A DNA stretch of 64,000 nt from Juglans regia (lineage: Eukaryota; Streptophyta; Magnoliopsida; Fagales; Juglandaceae): positions 31,544,933 to 31,608,932 of the forward strand of contig NC_049901.1 of NCBI RefSeq assembly GCF_001411555.2, read 5' to 3'. The position numbers and the translations under genes are program-made. Positions 35,729-46,555 of this stretch are shown here, piece after piece (position 1 is the first letter of the stretch; each line of letters starts with the position of its first letter). The notes beneath the pieces are model-generated. The model saw nothing but the letters and a program-made list of their open reading frames with translations. It did not search any database and was not told where the DNA came from.

Positions 35729-36640
35729 AGAGATGTGGTTGATTTTGTTGCAAAATGTTCAATTTGCCAGTTGGTAAAGGTTGAGCACCAAAGGCCAACA
35801 GAAGAGTTACAACCATTACCGTTCCCAGAGTGGAAGTGGGAGGATGTGTCTATGGATTTCGTGATAGGTTTGCCAAGGACATCAACAAGAAAGAATTCGA
35901 TTTGGATCATAGTTGACCGATTAACCAAAAGTGCACATTTCCAACCAATTGCTAACATAGATTCGTTGGACAAGCTCTCGCAAGTCTATATTAAGGAAAT
36001 AGTCAGACTTCATGGAGTGCCTAAGTCTATAGTATCTGATAGAGACACGCAGTTCACTTCGCATTTTTGGCGAAGTTTACAGAAAATGTTGGGCACGAAT
36101 CTAAGGTTTAGTAGTGCTTACCATCCATAGACAGACGGACAGACAAAGTGAACTATTCAAACATTGGAAGATATGCTACGTGCTTGCGTAATGGAGTTAA
36201 GTGGCAACTAGGAAAGCCATTTTCCATTGATAGAATTTGTTTATAATAATAGCTTTTAGGCTACAATACAAATGGCACCTTACGAAGCATTGTATGGGAG
36301 AAAGTGCAGATCTCCGTTGTATTGGGATGAAGTAGGTGAAAGGAAGTTGCTAGGACCTGAGTACTTGTAGGATGTAAGAAAGCAAGTGGAATTGATCTGG
36401 GAAAGGATGAAGGCTGCTCAAAGTCGTCAAAAGAGTTATGCTAACAAACGACGAAGAAACTTAGAGTTTAATGTGGGAGATTGGGTGTATGTCAAGGTAT
36501 CACCTATGAAAGGAGTCACACGGTTCAAAAAGAAAGGGAAATTGAGTCCCAGGTATTTAAGACCATTCGAAGTTATGGAAACTATCCGTGTAGTCGCATA
36601 TTGATTGGATCTACTAGTTGAGATGCAAGGAGTGCACAAT
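35640..36640 (+). pseudogene. Tekay-like integrase
   Basis: The zinc-binding HHCC segment ([34 protein letters not shown]) is followed by the core: [10 protein letters not shown] with the first catalytic Asp, [12 protein letters not shown] with the second. The expected 'QTDGQSER' reads TDGQTK-stop, so the third catalytic residue Glu is Lys and the next Arg is a stop. MAPYEALYGRKCRSP and YVKVSPMKGVTRFKKKGKLS complete the C-terminal part. Stops also at about 36128, 36209, 36257 and 36368. The enzyme would have joined cDNA to chromosomal DNA. Confidence 0.9.
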
Positions 36641-36898
36641 GTTTTTCATGTATCATCATTGAAGAAGATCTTTGGTGAAAGACAACCTATATTGATGGAA
36701 GCCGGTAGCATACGACTTCAGCCAAATTTGTCTTATGAAGAATGGCCTATACAGATCATAGATAGCAAAGAACAAGAACTAAGGAACTTAAAGGTGTCGT
36801 TAGTAAAGGTTCTTTGGAATAATCCAGATTTTCAAGAAGCAACGTGAGAAAGAGAGGATTCAATGAGGACTAAATATCCTCATTTGATTGTAACTTAG
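36605..36898 (+). pseudogene. Tekay-type chromodomain
   Basis: After VHNVFHVSSLKK the frame continues LSYEEWPIQIIDSKEQELRN, VSLVKVLWNNPDFQEAT, a TGA where Trp is expected, then EREDSMRTKYPHL and the natural TAG. This is the chromodomain that ends integrase in Tekay chromoviruses and is thought to steer integration to heterochromatin. The single internal stop is TGG to TGA. Confidence 0.85.
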
Positions 36899-36993
36899 AA
36901 TTGTTTATGTCTTGTTTTCTTGTGTGTGACTATCTTTGTGTTATCTGTGAATTTAGTAACGACATGTGTACCTACCATACCCATGAACAAGGC

Positions 36994-37419
36994 ATGGCCC
37001 TTAATAGGAATACCCCTCGCATGTCTATATCTTTGGTAGCGCAAATTAGAGCAAGATGTGAACGTAGTCGCCGGAATCGACAAATAAGGATGGATCAAAT
37101 GATGAGGGCTCATTGGCAGCAAATGGAAAGACTCGAACATCATCGCACTCATGTATTAGACATGGAATTTTGGAATAATATTGTTCTAATGAGAGCTCTA
37201 CCACATGAGGAGTGTCAACCCCCACACGACCCGCTGGTATATAGAGATGCCAATAGGTTACGTTTACTGGGACTTAACCCTGAACCAGAATCCAGTCATG
37301 TCGCAGTAGCTTGCACTTCAAGATATGAGCCTTTTGAGACTTCATATACGTCTATTGACCATATCCATTATCATGAAGAGGGACAACCTATTGAAGATAG
37401 TGAGCTCGAGATTGAGTAA
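36994..37419 (+). CDS. Extra ORF between chromodomain and 3' LTR, unknown (141 aa)
   Basis: An intact ORF (open from 36901; the Met at 36994 is preferred because the upstream part is Cys/Phe-rich with no parallel) directly downstream of a pol with a dozen lesions. The product is charged: RARCERSRRNRQIRMDQM, then HWQQMERLEHHRTH, ALPHEECQPPHDPLVYRD, LRLLGLNPEPE, and an acidic end EDSELEIE. The middle looks helical or coiled-coil. No membrane segment or signal peptide. I recognise no family. It may be an additional element gene, a captured host fragment, or a chance frame. Element sequence continues after it (FRGRNLFLRR) to the polypurine tract. Confidence 0.45.
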   Translation: MALNRNTPRMSISLVAQIRARCERSRRNRQIRMDQMMRAHWQQMERLEHHRTHVLDMEFWNNIVLMRALPHEECQPPHDPLVYRDANRLRLLGLNPEPESSHVAVACTSRYEPFETSYTSIDHIHYHEEGQPIEDSELEIE

Positions 37420-37646
37420 AGATTAAATGAAATGCGAGTGAACATGTATTACGATTATGACTTGGATGTGATATTCTATTTCTCACAAGATTCAGTGACA
37501 AACAAAGAAGGTGAAGTGCCACAACCATCATCATTTGAGGAATCTAGAGCCGTCAGTATAAGAGGTACTAAAAAGGATTGGTTAACTTCCCCTAGTAAAA
37601 TCTTAGTGAGAGTATGGTACCGATTTCGAGGACGGAATCTTTTTCT

Positions 37647-37659
37647 AAGGAGGGCAGGA
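37647..37659 (+). other. Polypurine tract
   Basis: AAGGAGGGCAGGA directly before the 3' LTR, preceded by TTTCGAGGACGGAAT as in many Tekay elements. It would prime plus-strand DNA. Confidence 0.75.
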
Positions 37660-38637
37660 ATTGACGACCAAAACTTTCTAGGCTTTTTGTATAAATATTT
37701 CTTTTTAACAACCCATGAGAGTTTCGGCCTTCATAGGAAATTAGGGTTTGAAGCCCAATGGAACTAGAGCTCATGCCCAACTCAAGTTCTTGCATGCCAC
37801 TTGTCATCCCATAGAGCTTATGTCTAGGACTTAATGAATCTAGATGGAAATGAGGGAAGAGAGGTGAGAAAGATCTAGGGTTTGGCCTTACACACCTACC
37901 ATAGACGATCAACCATCATCTTCTTGCCATGTGTCACGCATGCAAGGAGGTTTGCTTGTGGGAAGAAGTTTTATGACACTTGTCACTATGGGAGAGTTTC
38001 TAGAAGGAGAATGATGAGGTTATGGAAAAGTGGAGCCTAGGGAAAGCCAAAAGGCCTTGCACAGCAACCACTGGAAAAAGGGAAGAAAACATTCTTGCTT
38101 TTTGCCATGTGTCAAGCATGCAAAGAAGGTAAGAGAAGATGTTGCCTTGGGAAGGGGCGAAATCTAATTGGGAAGGAAGGAGCCACACGCCTAGGACTTT
38201 TAGAAGGAAATCCTGGTGGAAATCCTTGAGATGGACAGCTAGGGCAAGGGAGTTTGTGCATGCTTTTGACCAATCACATGCTTGTCCAAACATTTGGTGA
38301 AAGAAGATCTTTTTGGGAAGAGAGGGAAGTTCTAGCAGCCACCATACACACACACTAGTCACATGCCACTTGGCACATAAGCACACATATAAGAGATTGA
38401 AGAAGATTTGTAGTTTGACAAAGACCATTTAGCCACATAATTCATTGAACCAAGACATGAAGTGAATGGGCAAAATAGGAAGGAGGTTTCAGTTTGAGGA
38501 AATAGGCGCCACTTGTCCAAAAGATCATATTTTGTTTCCAACACAATCAAATGATGAGAAAGAGGAAGAGGCCTTAGAGTGGGACGCCACTTGGTATCCA
38601 TGCAATGAGCTTGGCTCATGCAAGAAGCTTTTGTGTC

Positions 38638-38645
38638 TATAAAAG
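38638..38645 (+). promoter_or_regulatory. TATA box of the Tekay-like 3' LTR
   Basis: TATAAAAG, same context as 31586-31593. Confidence 0.6.
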
Positions 38646-40111
38646 GGAGAGGAGCCGAAAACCCCAAGTCCTTTAGTCATTCTGTGATTTGCTCTTGAGA
38701 TGTTCGACCACCACTTTTCTCTCCAACTTTCTATCACTTTCTCGCCATCCAAACACTCTCCACAATATTCTCTTCGCACCCAAACATCATTTTGAGGATA
38801 AGCAAAGCTAGAAGATATTTCCAAAAGAAGATTCATAGAAGGTATGAAGCCAACATCACCCTTCCAACATATACACACGCACGGTTTTAAAGGGTTGAAG
38901 TTTTGGTTCTAGCAAGTTCATCTAGAACTCATGCTCAAACACACATTTGAGCTAGAAGGAGTTAGCTCATGTTTTGAGAGGTTTTTCCCATATGAACCTA
39001 CGTTTTTATGCACAAGGTTAGATTAGGGCTTTTCTTCAAGAAAGATGGATTCAACCCTACTTGCTTTAAGCTCATAAGTATGTTATTTTGATGAAAGAAG
39101 GTCACGGCCTTAGTGGTATTTTGAGTTAGGGTTTAGTTGTATAAGATTCGAACTTGAGGGAATGGAGGTCCGAATGTTTGTGAGTCTTTTCTTGGAAGAA
39201 GATGTCAAGAGCATAACACTTAATCCCATGGTTTCAGATTTTTCTTGAATAATGAACCTGACGATTACTATATGTATTTTCAAATTACTTGCTATCTATT
39301 ATGGATTTTTTTTTTGTAAGTAAACTTCTTCTAACTTGTACTCGAATATTTTATGTATATGTCATGTGAACTTGTTGGTTGCTTAGTTTTATGTCAATGT
39401 TTGTGATATTGATGTTTATCCTTGTGATATAATTTCTTCTTAGCATGACTATCTAAGCTATGAATAGAATGGCCTATGAAATGTATTCATGTTATGAAAA
39501 TGGAATAAAAAGCCATATTACGGTTTAGATTGCACAATGTATATTTTGTAGATGAATGTTTGTTACTTAACCGAATCTAGCATGGTACTAAGTTCAAGAA
39601 AATGTTTGTCTATGATCACTAAAGTGTTTCGGCCACCCATGAGTATTCATTGTTAAAGGTTTTGCTTCACACATTAGAAGGTTCTAAGTGCATGAAAATT
39701 GATTGGACTGCATGTTTTCAAACTTAAGGGTCTCGGCTATTACTATGGATGAGGAGGTTTGGTCATTTGGTGATTAAGGTTTAATGGGCTAAGACCGATT
39801 CTTGAATGTGCTAGGGTTTACATGTTTCGGCCTCTACATGGTAAATACTGAATGTTTGATTCTTCATTGATGTTCAATGCCTTAGAAATCTTTATAAAGG
39901 AACATATTTGCTTGTTCTAATATTTTCAAGCTGTAACGTGAAATGTATTGGATTTGCATGCTGAATGTCATATGGTTATGGTGAAGTATTCGGCATTGCC
40001 TGTGTCTCATGAAAGTTTTAAGTGTCATTGTCATGTCACATGCATTGGGATTGTGAAAATCTTTTGAAAAGAAAAAGAGTTTTTTTAAAGCTTTTATCAC
40101 GACCCCAAGGG

Positions 40112-40205
40112 CCAAGATGGGGAAATGTCCTAGTGGAACTCATCTGTCCACTCAGGAGTGTTTAAAATGGAGTAGTAACCCCTGGGTCGACGAAGTATGA
40201 TCGAC
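40112..40205 (+). other. Conserved LTR hairpin module, copy E
   Basis: CCAAGATG against TGTCCTAG is partly decayed. CACTC-AG-GAGTG (40149-40160) is a perfect palindrome. GTCGA (40186-40190) pairs with TCGAC (40201-40205) across the usual loop with one mismatch. Confidence 0.65.
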
Positions 40206-40670
40206 GGATCTTAACTGGTTCCTAAAAGAAAAAGATACTAGAGCGGGATCGCATCTAAAGTTAGTGAGTGCACCATGGTGAAGGCCGAAGCAAACTGTCG
40301 TAATATGAAAGGTTAAAAGTAAGACGTAGTTACCTTGGTCAAAGTGGCCAATGGTTGATGCGGTAACTAGCAGGGAATACACGGTGCAACGGGGAGCTAT
40401 GAGGTATCCATTTATATGTTAAAAGTCAAGAATGACCTCGAGCTCAAAGTTATGTTATATGATCAAGAATCGAGCTCACAAGTATCTTAAATGAACAAGT
40501 ATGAAATGAAGAAAGAATATTTTATGAAAGAACAGGTTATGAAAGTCATGACTTATACGATGTCTTTTGAAAAGTCAAATGCATAAGTAAAGTCTCATGT
40601 CTATGCATTCAATGTTAAGTTTGCTTGCATATGCTTACAATATATGTTACATGTTATTTGTTTACTTACT

Positions 40671-40731
40671 GAGATTTCTCGAAATCTCACTGTTATAATT
40701 TTCACTATCATTCCCCTACTCAAAATGGTAG
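40671..40731 (+). other. Tail hairpin pair of the Tekay-like 3' LTR
   Basis: GAGATTTC/GAAATCTC (40671-40678, 40681-40688) and CTATCATT/AATGGTAG (40705-40712, 40724-40731, one G-U). Confidence 0.8.
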
Positions 40732-40761
40732 AAGTCATGGCAGGAACCCAAAAGGATACAA

Positions 40762-40938
40762 ATGGGGAAACACAAGAGACCAGTCCCCCAGGAGCCTAAG
40801 GAATCTCTGGAGAGACGTGAGGTCCCTCAGGAGTTATCACTTTTGGAAAGGTTGGTGCTTGCCGACCAATTCATCACGAAGGTGCTTCAGCTTTTTGAGC
40901 ATTTAAGAAGGATTCTGAACCAAGAAAAGGTCAAGTAG
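40762..40938 (+). CDS. Small leucine-rich ORF in the LTR (58 aa), unknown
   Basis: The counterpart of 33614-33790 in the 3' LTR: MGKHKRPVPQEPKES at the start, LSLLERLVLADQF and FEHLRRILNQEKVK at the end, beginning 31 bases after the hairpin as in the 5' LTR. Both copies remain open although the two LTRs differ by several percent and by sizeable deletions. Function unknown. Confidence 0.4.
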   Translation: MGKHKRPVPQEPKESLERREVPQELSLLERLVLADQFITKVLQLFEHLRRILNQEKVK

Positions 40939-41859
40939 GATCAGCCTTATGAAAAGACCTATGTTATGGGACCACTTTTGGGAAATGACTCTTTTAATAA
41001 TTGGATGTATTGGTCCTGTGTTTTCGAAGTTCTTTTGGAAACTCTTAACTACTTTTGATGACTCTTATGGAATATGAAGTATTGGGATTTTATGTTCTTC
41101 GGTACCATTACTATTGTTCTATTATTTAACCTAAGTTGACTTTTCGTTGAGATATACTACATACTGCTAGTTATCATTAGGTGCATTTCATCTTATCTGT
41201 CATGTACGAGAGGTACGTAACCTTGTGTTGCATGTCCCTGCATTTCAGTTTTCGCCAAATCCCAAGCGGGGGCTGGGGGACAAGGTTTCATTACAAGTAT
41301 GAACCCTTAGACTTAGAATCAACAAGTATCGATTGCTAGAAATCTAGTTATAAAAACTGGACGGTTTGGTTGTTATAGGGCGAGTTCAATTAATTGTAGT
41401 GGTCATCAATCTGGCGCCCCGTTCCTCAATAAAGGATTTGGCAAGGATCTGTGGTGTCAAGGGTGTCGGCCAGTCGACAATACCCAAGGTTTAAATTGGG
41501 ATTAAACATGCAATGTTTATAAGGTAGTGGATGTGTCAGTAACTATTTAATTATACCACAGCGAAATAAGTAAGGATTTAGTCAAAGACTAAAATACTAT
41601 TCATACCAGAGGTCTAAACCATAAATAGGTTCATTCATTAACACAAAAATTCATATCTCACTGTCATGACAGTTAATATGCAATGCAACCTAGAATGCAA
41701 CTAGCAGTATGCAATAATCGCAGGGAAATAAAGGTGACTAAATATAACTTATGCCAAAATTAACTAAAACATCCCAATAGCATTAATAATCATCATGAGT
41801 TCAAACGATAAGGTAGCATATCCTCAATACAAAATAGTTCAAATAATAAGTCTCCATGA

Positions 41860-42069
41860 TTAGATCAACTCCTTTATACGTTCTAAGGTACAAAGGGTTA
41901 GAGCTATGAACATCAAAATAAGATCTAATCTTCGATCGAGGTCTGACTCCTCGTCAATCAATTGGATCCACTGGTCGTCTAGTCCTGATACAATTTCTAT
42001 CATCCCAAGTAGAATGATAGTGGGTCCACAAGGGGTGAGATTTACTTGAAATTTCAGTAAGTTATTCAA
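41860..42069 (-). CDS. Small leucine-rich ORF in a minus-strand LTR, unknown
   Basis: An open frame of 69 codons; the Met inside the hairpin arm (ATGATAG, 42003) would give 47 residues. The product is acidic then leucine-rich: DEESDLDRRLDLILMF, then LTLCTLERIKELI. It occupies the same place relative to the tail hairpins as the ORFs at 19340, 33614, 40762 and 54610, but sequence similarity to those is too weak to call homology. Confidence 0.3.
   Translation of the reverse strand: MNNLLKFQVNLTPCGPTIILLGMIEIVSGLDDQWIQLIDEESDLDRRLDLILMFIALTLCTLERIKELI
41997..42055 (-). other. Tail hairpin pair, minus-strand LTR
   Basis: CTATCAT (41997-42003) pairs perfectly with ATGATAG (42014-42020), where other copies have CTACCAT/ATGGTAG. 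GAGATTT (42037-42043) pairs with AAATTTC (42049-42055) with one G-U. Confidence 0.75.
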
Positions 42070-42457
42070 TCAACGTACACAAAGATAAATTATGTATGAT
42101 AAATTATAAATATGAAATGCATGATATGCAAAAAATTAGTATTTGTCTCCCATCCAGATTCTTCAACTTTTTCATAAAAACTTTGATGCACATTTTCTTA
42201 TAGAGAACATTTCTCAATTCAATTTTCAAAAATATAACATTTCATCATCGTTAAGCATCATTAACAATCATATTGGTAACTGCAGTACAACTTTTGTTGA
42301 AACTACGTTGTCTGCATATTCGTTCTCAATGCATTAGTAACATAACATAACATAACATTATCATTATAACATCATAACATATACACCCACCATCCTTAGG
42401 TGTCATAAAATTTTGACTTTGCTCAGGTATTTTTTAAAAAAGACTCATTCGAAACCC

Positions 42458-42552
42458 GTTGATTGTTTTTCATCAACTCAGAAGTTACCACTCCATTTTT
42501 ACTCACTTCAGAGTGGACATATGAGTTCTACTAGGATAAATCCACATCCTAG
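42458..42552 (-). other. Conserved LTR hairpin module, copy F (minus)
   Basis: On the minus strand CTAGGAT/ATCCTAG (42552-42546 and 42537-42531) has 7 perfect pairs, and GTTGAT-GAAAAACA-ATCAAC (42477-42458) has 6. The latter shows T-A at the position that is C-G in copies A and B. Confidence 0.75.
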
Positions 42553-43249
42553 CCTTTAAGGTCTTGAAAAAAAATAAGTTTGCATACTATGCTTGAAAAC
42601 ATTTTGCATGACATGCATTTGTAAGTATGCTTCATGTGAAAATGACAATTTTTGTATAACATGATCAAAGGATGAGAATTGCACATGTCATGTAAGCAAG
42701 TAGTCATGTACTTAATGTGTCATATAACATGGTATTTTCATGCTCAAATGACATTTATATCATAAATGTGGCGTTTATCAATAAATCAAAATAAATTATC
42801 AAAGTGTAAATTAGAGGCCAACTTATATACTGTTCGAGTTTGGAAAATCGTAGCGGTTGTAAACAAGGTCATACTAAGTTAGGATTTGAGCTTTTAAGGA
42901 AAATGTTCATAATCAAAAGAGTTCAAAAATAGATATTTACAAAAATACTCCTAAACTTTCCAAAATTGCCACTAAGGCCCTAAATTTTCAATATTTTCAA
43001 ATTAGCCCCACAATTTACCAAACTTCATAAACCTCATATTTTATATGTTCTAAAACCTGGACAAGTTTTCTTCTCATGATTGCATCACTCTTGTCTTCTC
43101 TTCAAGACTAATTTGTGCAGGTATAATGTCACTTCTTGAAGGCTTTTTTAGGTGACATCTCTCTTTAGCTGCTCACTTAGGTCGAAGTGAAATATTTGGA
43201 TAGGCTATCATGGTTGTAGAGGAGATTGAAGACTTGTTACACCCAATCC

Positions 43250-43420
43250 GATGACTATTATACCCTTACCCTAGGTCTCACCCTTGCCCTAGTTCTGATC
43301 CATCCAACTCAAGTCATTCCAATCAGCTTTGTCAAATCTGCAACCTGCGAGGTCATAGTGCTTTACGGTGTTCTCAAAGATTCAACCAAAATATTCAAGT
43401 AGACGATCTCTATTTATGTG
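43250..43420 (+). pseudogene. Ty1/copia-like gag zinc knuckle fragment
   Basis: The frame at 43330-43386 reads CQICNLRGHSALRCSQRFN, a CX2CX4HX4C knuckle followed by the RF typical of copia gag. It is on the strand opposite to the surrounding LTR and no further copia domain was seen, so it is a small relic or a captured piece. Confidence 0.55.
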
Positions 43421-44886
43421 CCAGGCCTTTGCGACAATGTCCATTGGCTCTTCCGATTAGCAATGCTTTGGGGTTAGTAAAGATAGTTTACCTCCCCTGC
43501 CTACGAAGTACAAAGTGAGGGAGGTGTGCTTTCGTGCTGGAAGGTGGAGGATTGGCTGTCAAGTGCCCAAGTGTGTGCAGATCGTGGAAGAGGGTGAAGT
43601 TGCCAAGTGGTTCAAGCTTGATGCCCATCGGTTTGTGGTGTTTGGCTTGGGGGAAAACTTGGTCAAGACTTCATGAAGACTTTGAGGGGCTCATGGGGAT
43701 TGGAGGGAAAGGGAGGTGGCATGTGGTGTTGGCTCAAATAAAAACACAATGTTACTCGGTTTAGCTTCGATTAGAGTTTCTAATGGAATCGGTTGGGTTT
43801 TTGGTTTGGTTTCTTGGAGCCAGTTTGTCCATCATTAGAACTGAACTATGAGAGATAATGTGAGGTGTTAAATGATGAAATTTTACTTGAAAAAATGGTG
43901 CAAAAGGCATGGGCTAGGGGGCTAATTTGGTGCAATGCACATGAAGGTGCACATGTGTGTCGATTGTGGTGATTTGGGTATTGGCATGTCTTAGCCTCTA
44001 TTGACATGTGTTGGGTCAAGATTAAACTTCTAATTTTGCCTAAGAATGATGCACATTAAAAAAATAAAAAGTAAAAAAAAAAATCAAATAAAAAATGTGG
44101 GAAATCATTAAAAGGAAAATTAAGTATAAAACATGGTAGAGGTCAATAATCATGTGTAACTTGATTAATGCCCTTAACTCAAGTGGAGACCTTAGGGGCA
44201 TGGGGTACTTCTTGGGCTTGAGAAAAACCAATGGTACTTGTATGTGGGCTTCAATTAGAAGGGTAAAAATGGAACACGAGGCTTTTAGGCCTTGTTGGGC
44301 TTGTAGGGCTATTTGTGTAAGTCTCTTGGTTGTGGGCCCTTGGTGTGGGTCAATGAGTGGAACTTATGTCCAGATTTAAGGCTCATATAAGGCCTCAAAG
44401 TTCTACCAAGATTGGGTCAAAATGGCATGTCTTTTTAAGGTTGGGCCAAGGGCCTCTATTATCACCAAGTTAGGTCCAAAAGCTTCATGCCTTATTCATG
44501 TTTGGGCTTAATTTCTAAGGCTTTTCAAGATAGGCCTAAGCTTCTTAAATCCCCATGGGTCTTGACTTATGGCATCTATATCCTTAGCCCATCACATCCT
44601 TAGTGATTTAGGGTCCTAGATAAAATACTTTTGGGCTTACCTCTAAATCCATCGATACTTAGCCCTTTTAGCTTAGCCAACTAAGAATGCCAAGTATCAT
44701 ACCCCTATTGGCTTCTTGGAAATTAATCCCAAATAAAATACTAGAAATCTTCCAATTATTCAAAATGTGATTCTCATGTTAAAATAATCCCAATTTTTTT
44801 TTTTCCAACAATAACAACTTACACTAACTAAGATTAAGGGAATTAATGGTTTGAGTCCTAAAGGGCGTTTTAGGTGGGGTGTTACA

Positions 44887-46010
44887 CTATTGATGGAGAC
44901 AAACCTCCGTATCTTCTACTCGGATGGGGTTAGTCCTTATTCCTCGAGTATCTCTCCCGGGTTAACTCTACATCAAAGTCTACAATTTCGATAAACAATA
45001 CCATAAGTAGGTTAAACAACTATGACAAGACCGCTAATAAGGGACAATGCACGTGAAGATGTAATCCACACTTTCATATAAAATATCTGTGAATACATAT
45101 ATTTGTGTGTGGTGAGGAATTACCCTCTATGCAAAACTCAAGTATATCACTAAGGCAAGGAATGACCCTGTTCTCAAGCATGTAAAACTCATTGCCACAC
45201 ATAGGTTCTCATCACATAAGGTCTCATCTTATAAAATGCCAAGAAGGGGAAGTCACTTCACCGTTCGGCTTAGAGAATCATTCCCACCCAACCAACATGC
45301 AAGTTAATTGGCCTATTTCAAGTCATCCAGTACACACATTGAAGAATACATGTTGCACCGGGAACACATTCTATCCAGCCAACCAACTCGAAGACACCAA
45401 ACATGATATGCCCAAGGAATCTCTCAACTCGTCTATCAAGTGAGGCCAATATAAAAGCGTTTCACCCAGATCATCACGGGAATTCTCTCTACCCATATGA
45501 ATGGTAAGACTCGCACACCCGAAATCACCACATCACCAATCTGGACCATTCAAATGTCAAGATCTCAAAATTACAATGTAAAGATATTCGTAAACATAAT
45601 GAAGAAATATGTTTATTAATTTCATGAATAGAAAGGTGATAAGATATAGCATATGCAATGCTAGAACTCACAACATACCCATGACATTTACCCCCACATT
45701 TCGCAGTACTTTCTTTGAAGCTAACCTACCTCACAATATTTAAAGTTAACCTACCTCATGATATTTAAAATACTATGGCGGTGCTAGCGCTGCTCCCTCT
45801 GAAGGCACTTACTTTCTTTGAAGACTTTGACTCCAAAGAGACTCAAACACTTACTATCTCAAAATGAGATTTTGACTATTACCTTAAGTCATTTTATAGG
45901 ACGGGATCGTCAAGTGTCCTAACTACTAATTTGCAGGATGAGAGAGATAGACTGACAGGACAAGGCACACACATTCTTACGGCTTGTTTTTAGTCCAATC
46001 TGCAATACCT
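44887..46010 (-). mobile_element. Ty3 LTR fragment, inverted relative of 47765-49468
   Basis: Reversed, 45000-45180 gives AGAGGGTAATTCCTCA and GTAGACTTTGATGTAGA, both present in order at 48784 and 49008. It is cut at 44886 by the neighbouring LTR. Confidence 0.55.
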
Positions 46011-46555
46011 TTTTGAATATGGGTATCCCACATGACGCTAGACCATACCTATGGATTCAGATGATATGATCTACAAGTTGTGACCTATCGTCTACAGACC
46101 CACTCCAAATGTGACCTTTCAGGTGGAGTATGGGCCTCTACATACAACACTGCTACCTTCTAAGCATTTATGTGTAATCTCGGAAAGCCCGTACTTCTTT
46201 ATGGGTCTTGTCCTTGACCGTTGCCTGCCTTAGACTCGTACCTTGCCCTTCGTTTAGCCTTTCTCATATTTGTAAAATTGGCACCTTTTTCTGGAAGTAC
46301 TAGCCTCTTAATTTTTCGTTCTTTGCCTGGGTACTTGCTTGCCTGGCACAAGGTGAGAAATCCTTAATTACCCCATGTGCTAAGATGTGTCCATCATGCC
46401 TTCTACAAAGTGATGCTCCCCTATTGGACTAGTTGCACTTTGTAGATCACCGTTGCCTTGTCTCCTATATTTCCAAGGAAGTGCTATATTCTTTGCCTTC
46501 TACTTGACCTTGGAAAATGGTATGTCTCCTTGCACTGGCGCGATCCTCACAATCA
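46010..46555. other. Unassigned sequence before a Ty3 pol fragment
   Basis: No coding frame or boundary I can support. Pyrimidine-rich TTGCCT/CTTGCC words recall 4740-5050, so it may be LTR sequence. Confidence 0.25.

Larger units (their letters stand above)
30612..41282 (+). mobile_element. Tekay-like Ty3 chromovirus with giant LTRs
   Basis: Two direct LTRs (30612-33837 and 37660-41282) enclose a primer site for initiator tRNA-Met, a pol with chromodomain, an extra ORF and a polypurine tract. Gag and protease are absent: the internal region passes from the primer site to the protease-RT junction within about 110 bases. Pol is crossed by many stops. No target duplication was found (GGGTC before, AGGTT after), so one end may be rearranged. 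Roughly 14 differences in a 205-bp stretch compared by eye (30658 on against 37706 on) indicate an old insertion. Confidence 0.85.
37660..41282 (+). repeat. 3' LTR of the Tekay-like element
   Basis: Starts ATTGACGACC, equivalent to TGTGACGACC in the 5' LTR, and ends GGGGCTGGGGGACA. It is the fuller copy (about 3.6 kb). Its last 70 bases (GTAACCTTGTGTTGCATGTCCC on) resemble the ends of the three giant solo LTRs. Confidence 0.8.
41283..44886 (-). mobile_element. Related long LTR, minus strand
   Basis: Reversed, the right end reads TGTAACACCCC at 44886, an LTR start. The hairpin module, the tail hairpins and the small ORF occur in the expected order on the minus strand. The left end is not defined: CTATT follows 44886, but I found no matching CTATT next to a plausible left terminus. 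It also holds a copia-like zinc knuckle at 43330-43371. Confidence 0.55.

Noticed and set aside
37592..38878. Minus-strand ORFs of 102-142 codons, repeated at 30598-31866
   Set aside because: They occur in both Tekay-type LTRs but differ in start, end and frame between the copies, so they are not conserved genes.
30607..41287. Target duplication for the Tekay-like element
   Set aside because: GGGTC before and AGGTT after do not match; no 4-6-bp alternative fits the LTR ends.
41560..41600. CTATT near 41594 as the partner duplication for the LTR end at 44886
   Set aside because: The sequence after it begins CATACC, not a TG terminus, so the pairing is unsupported.
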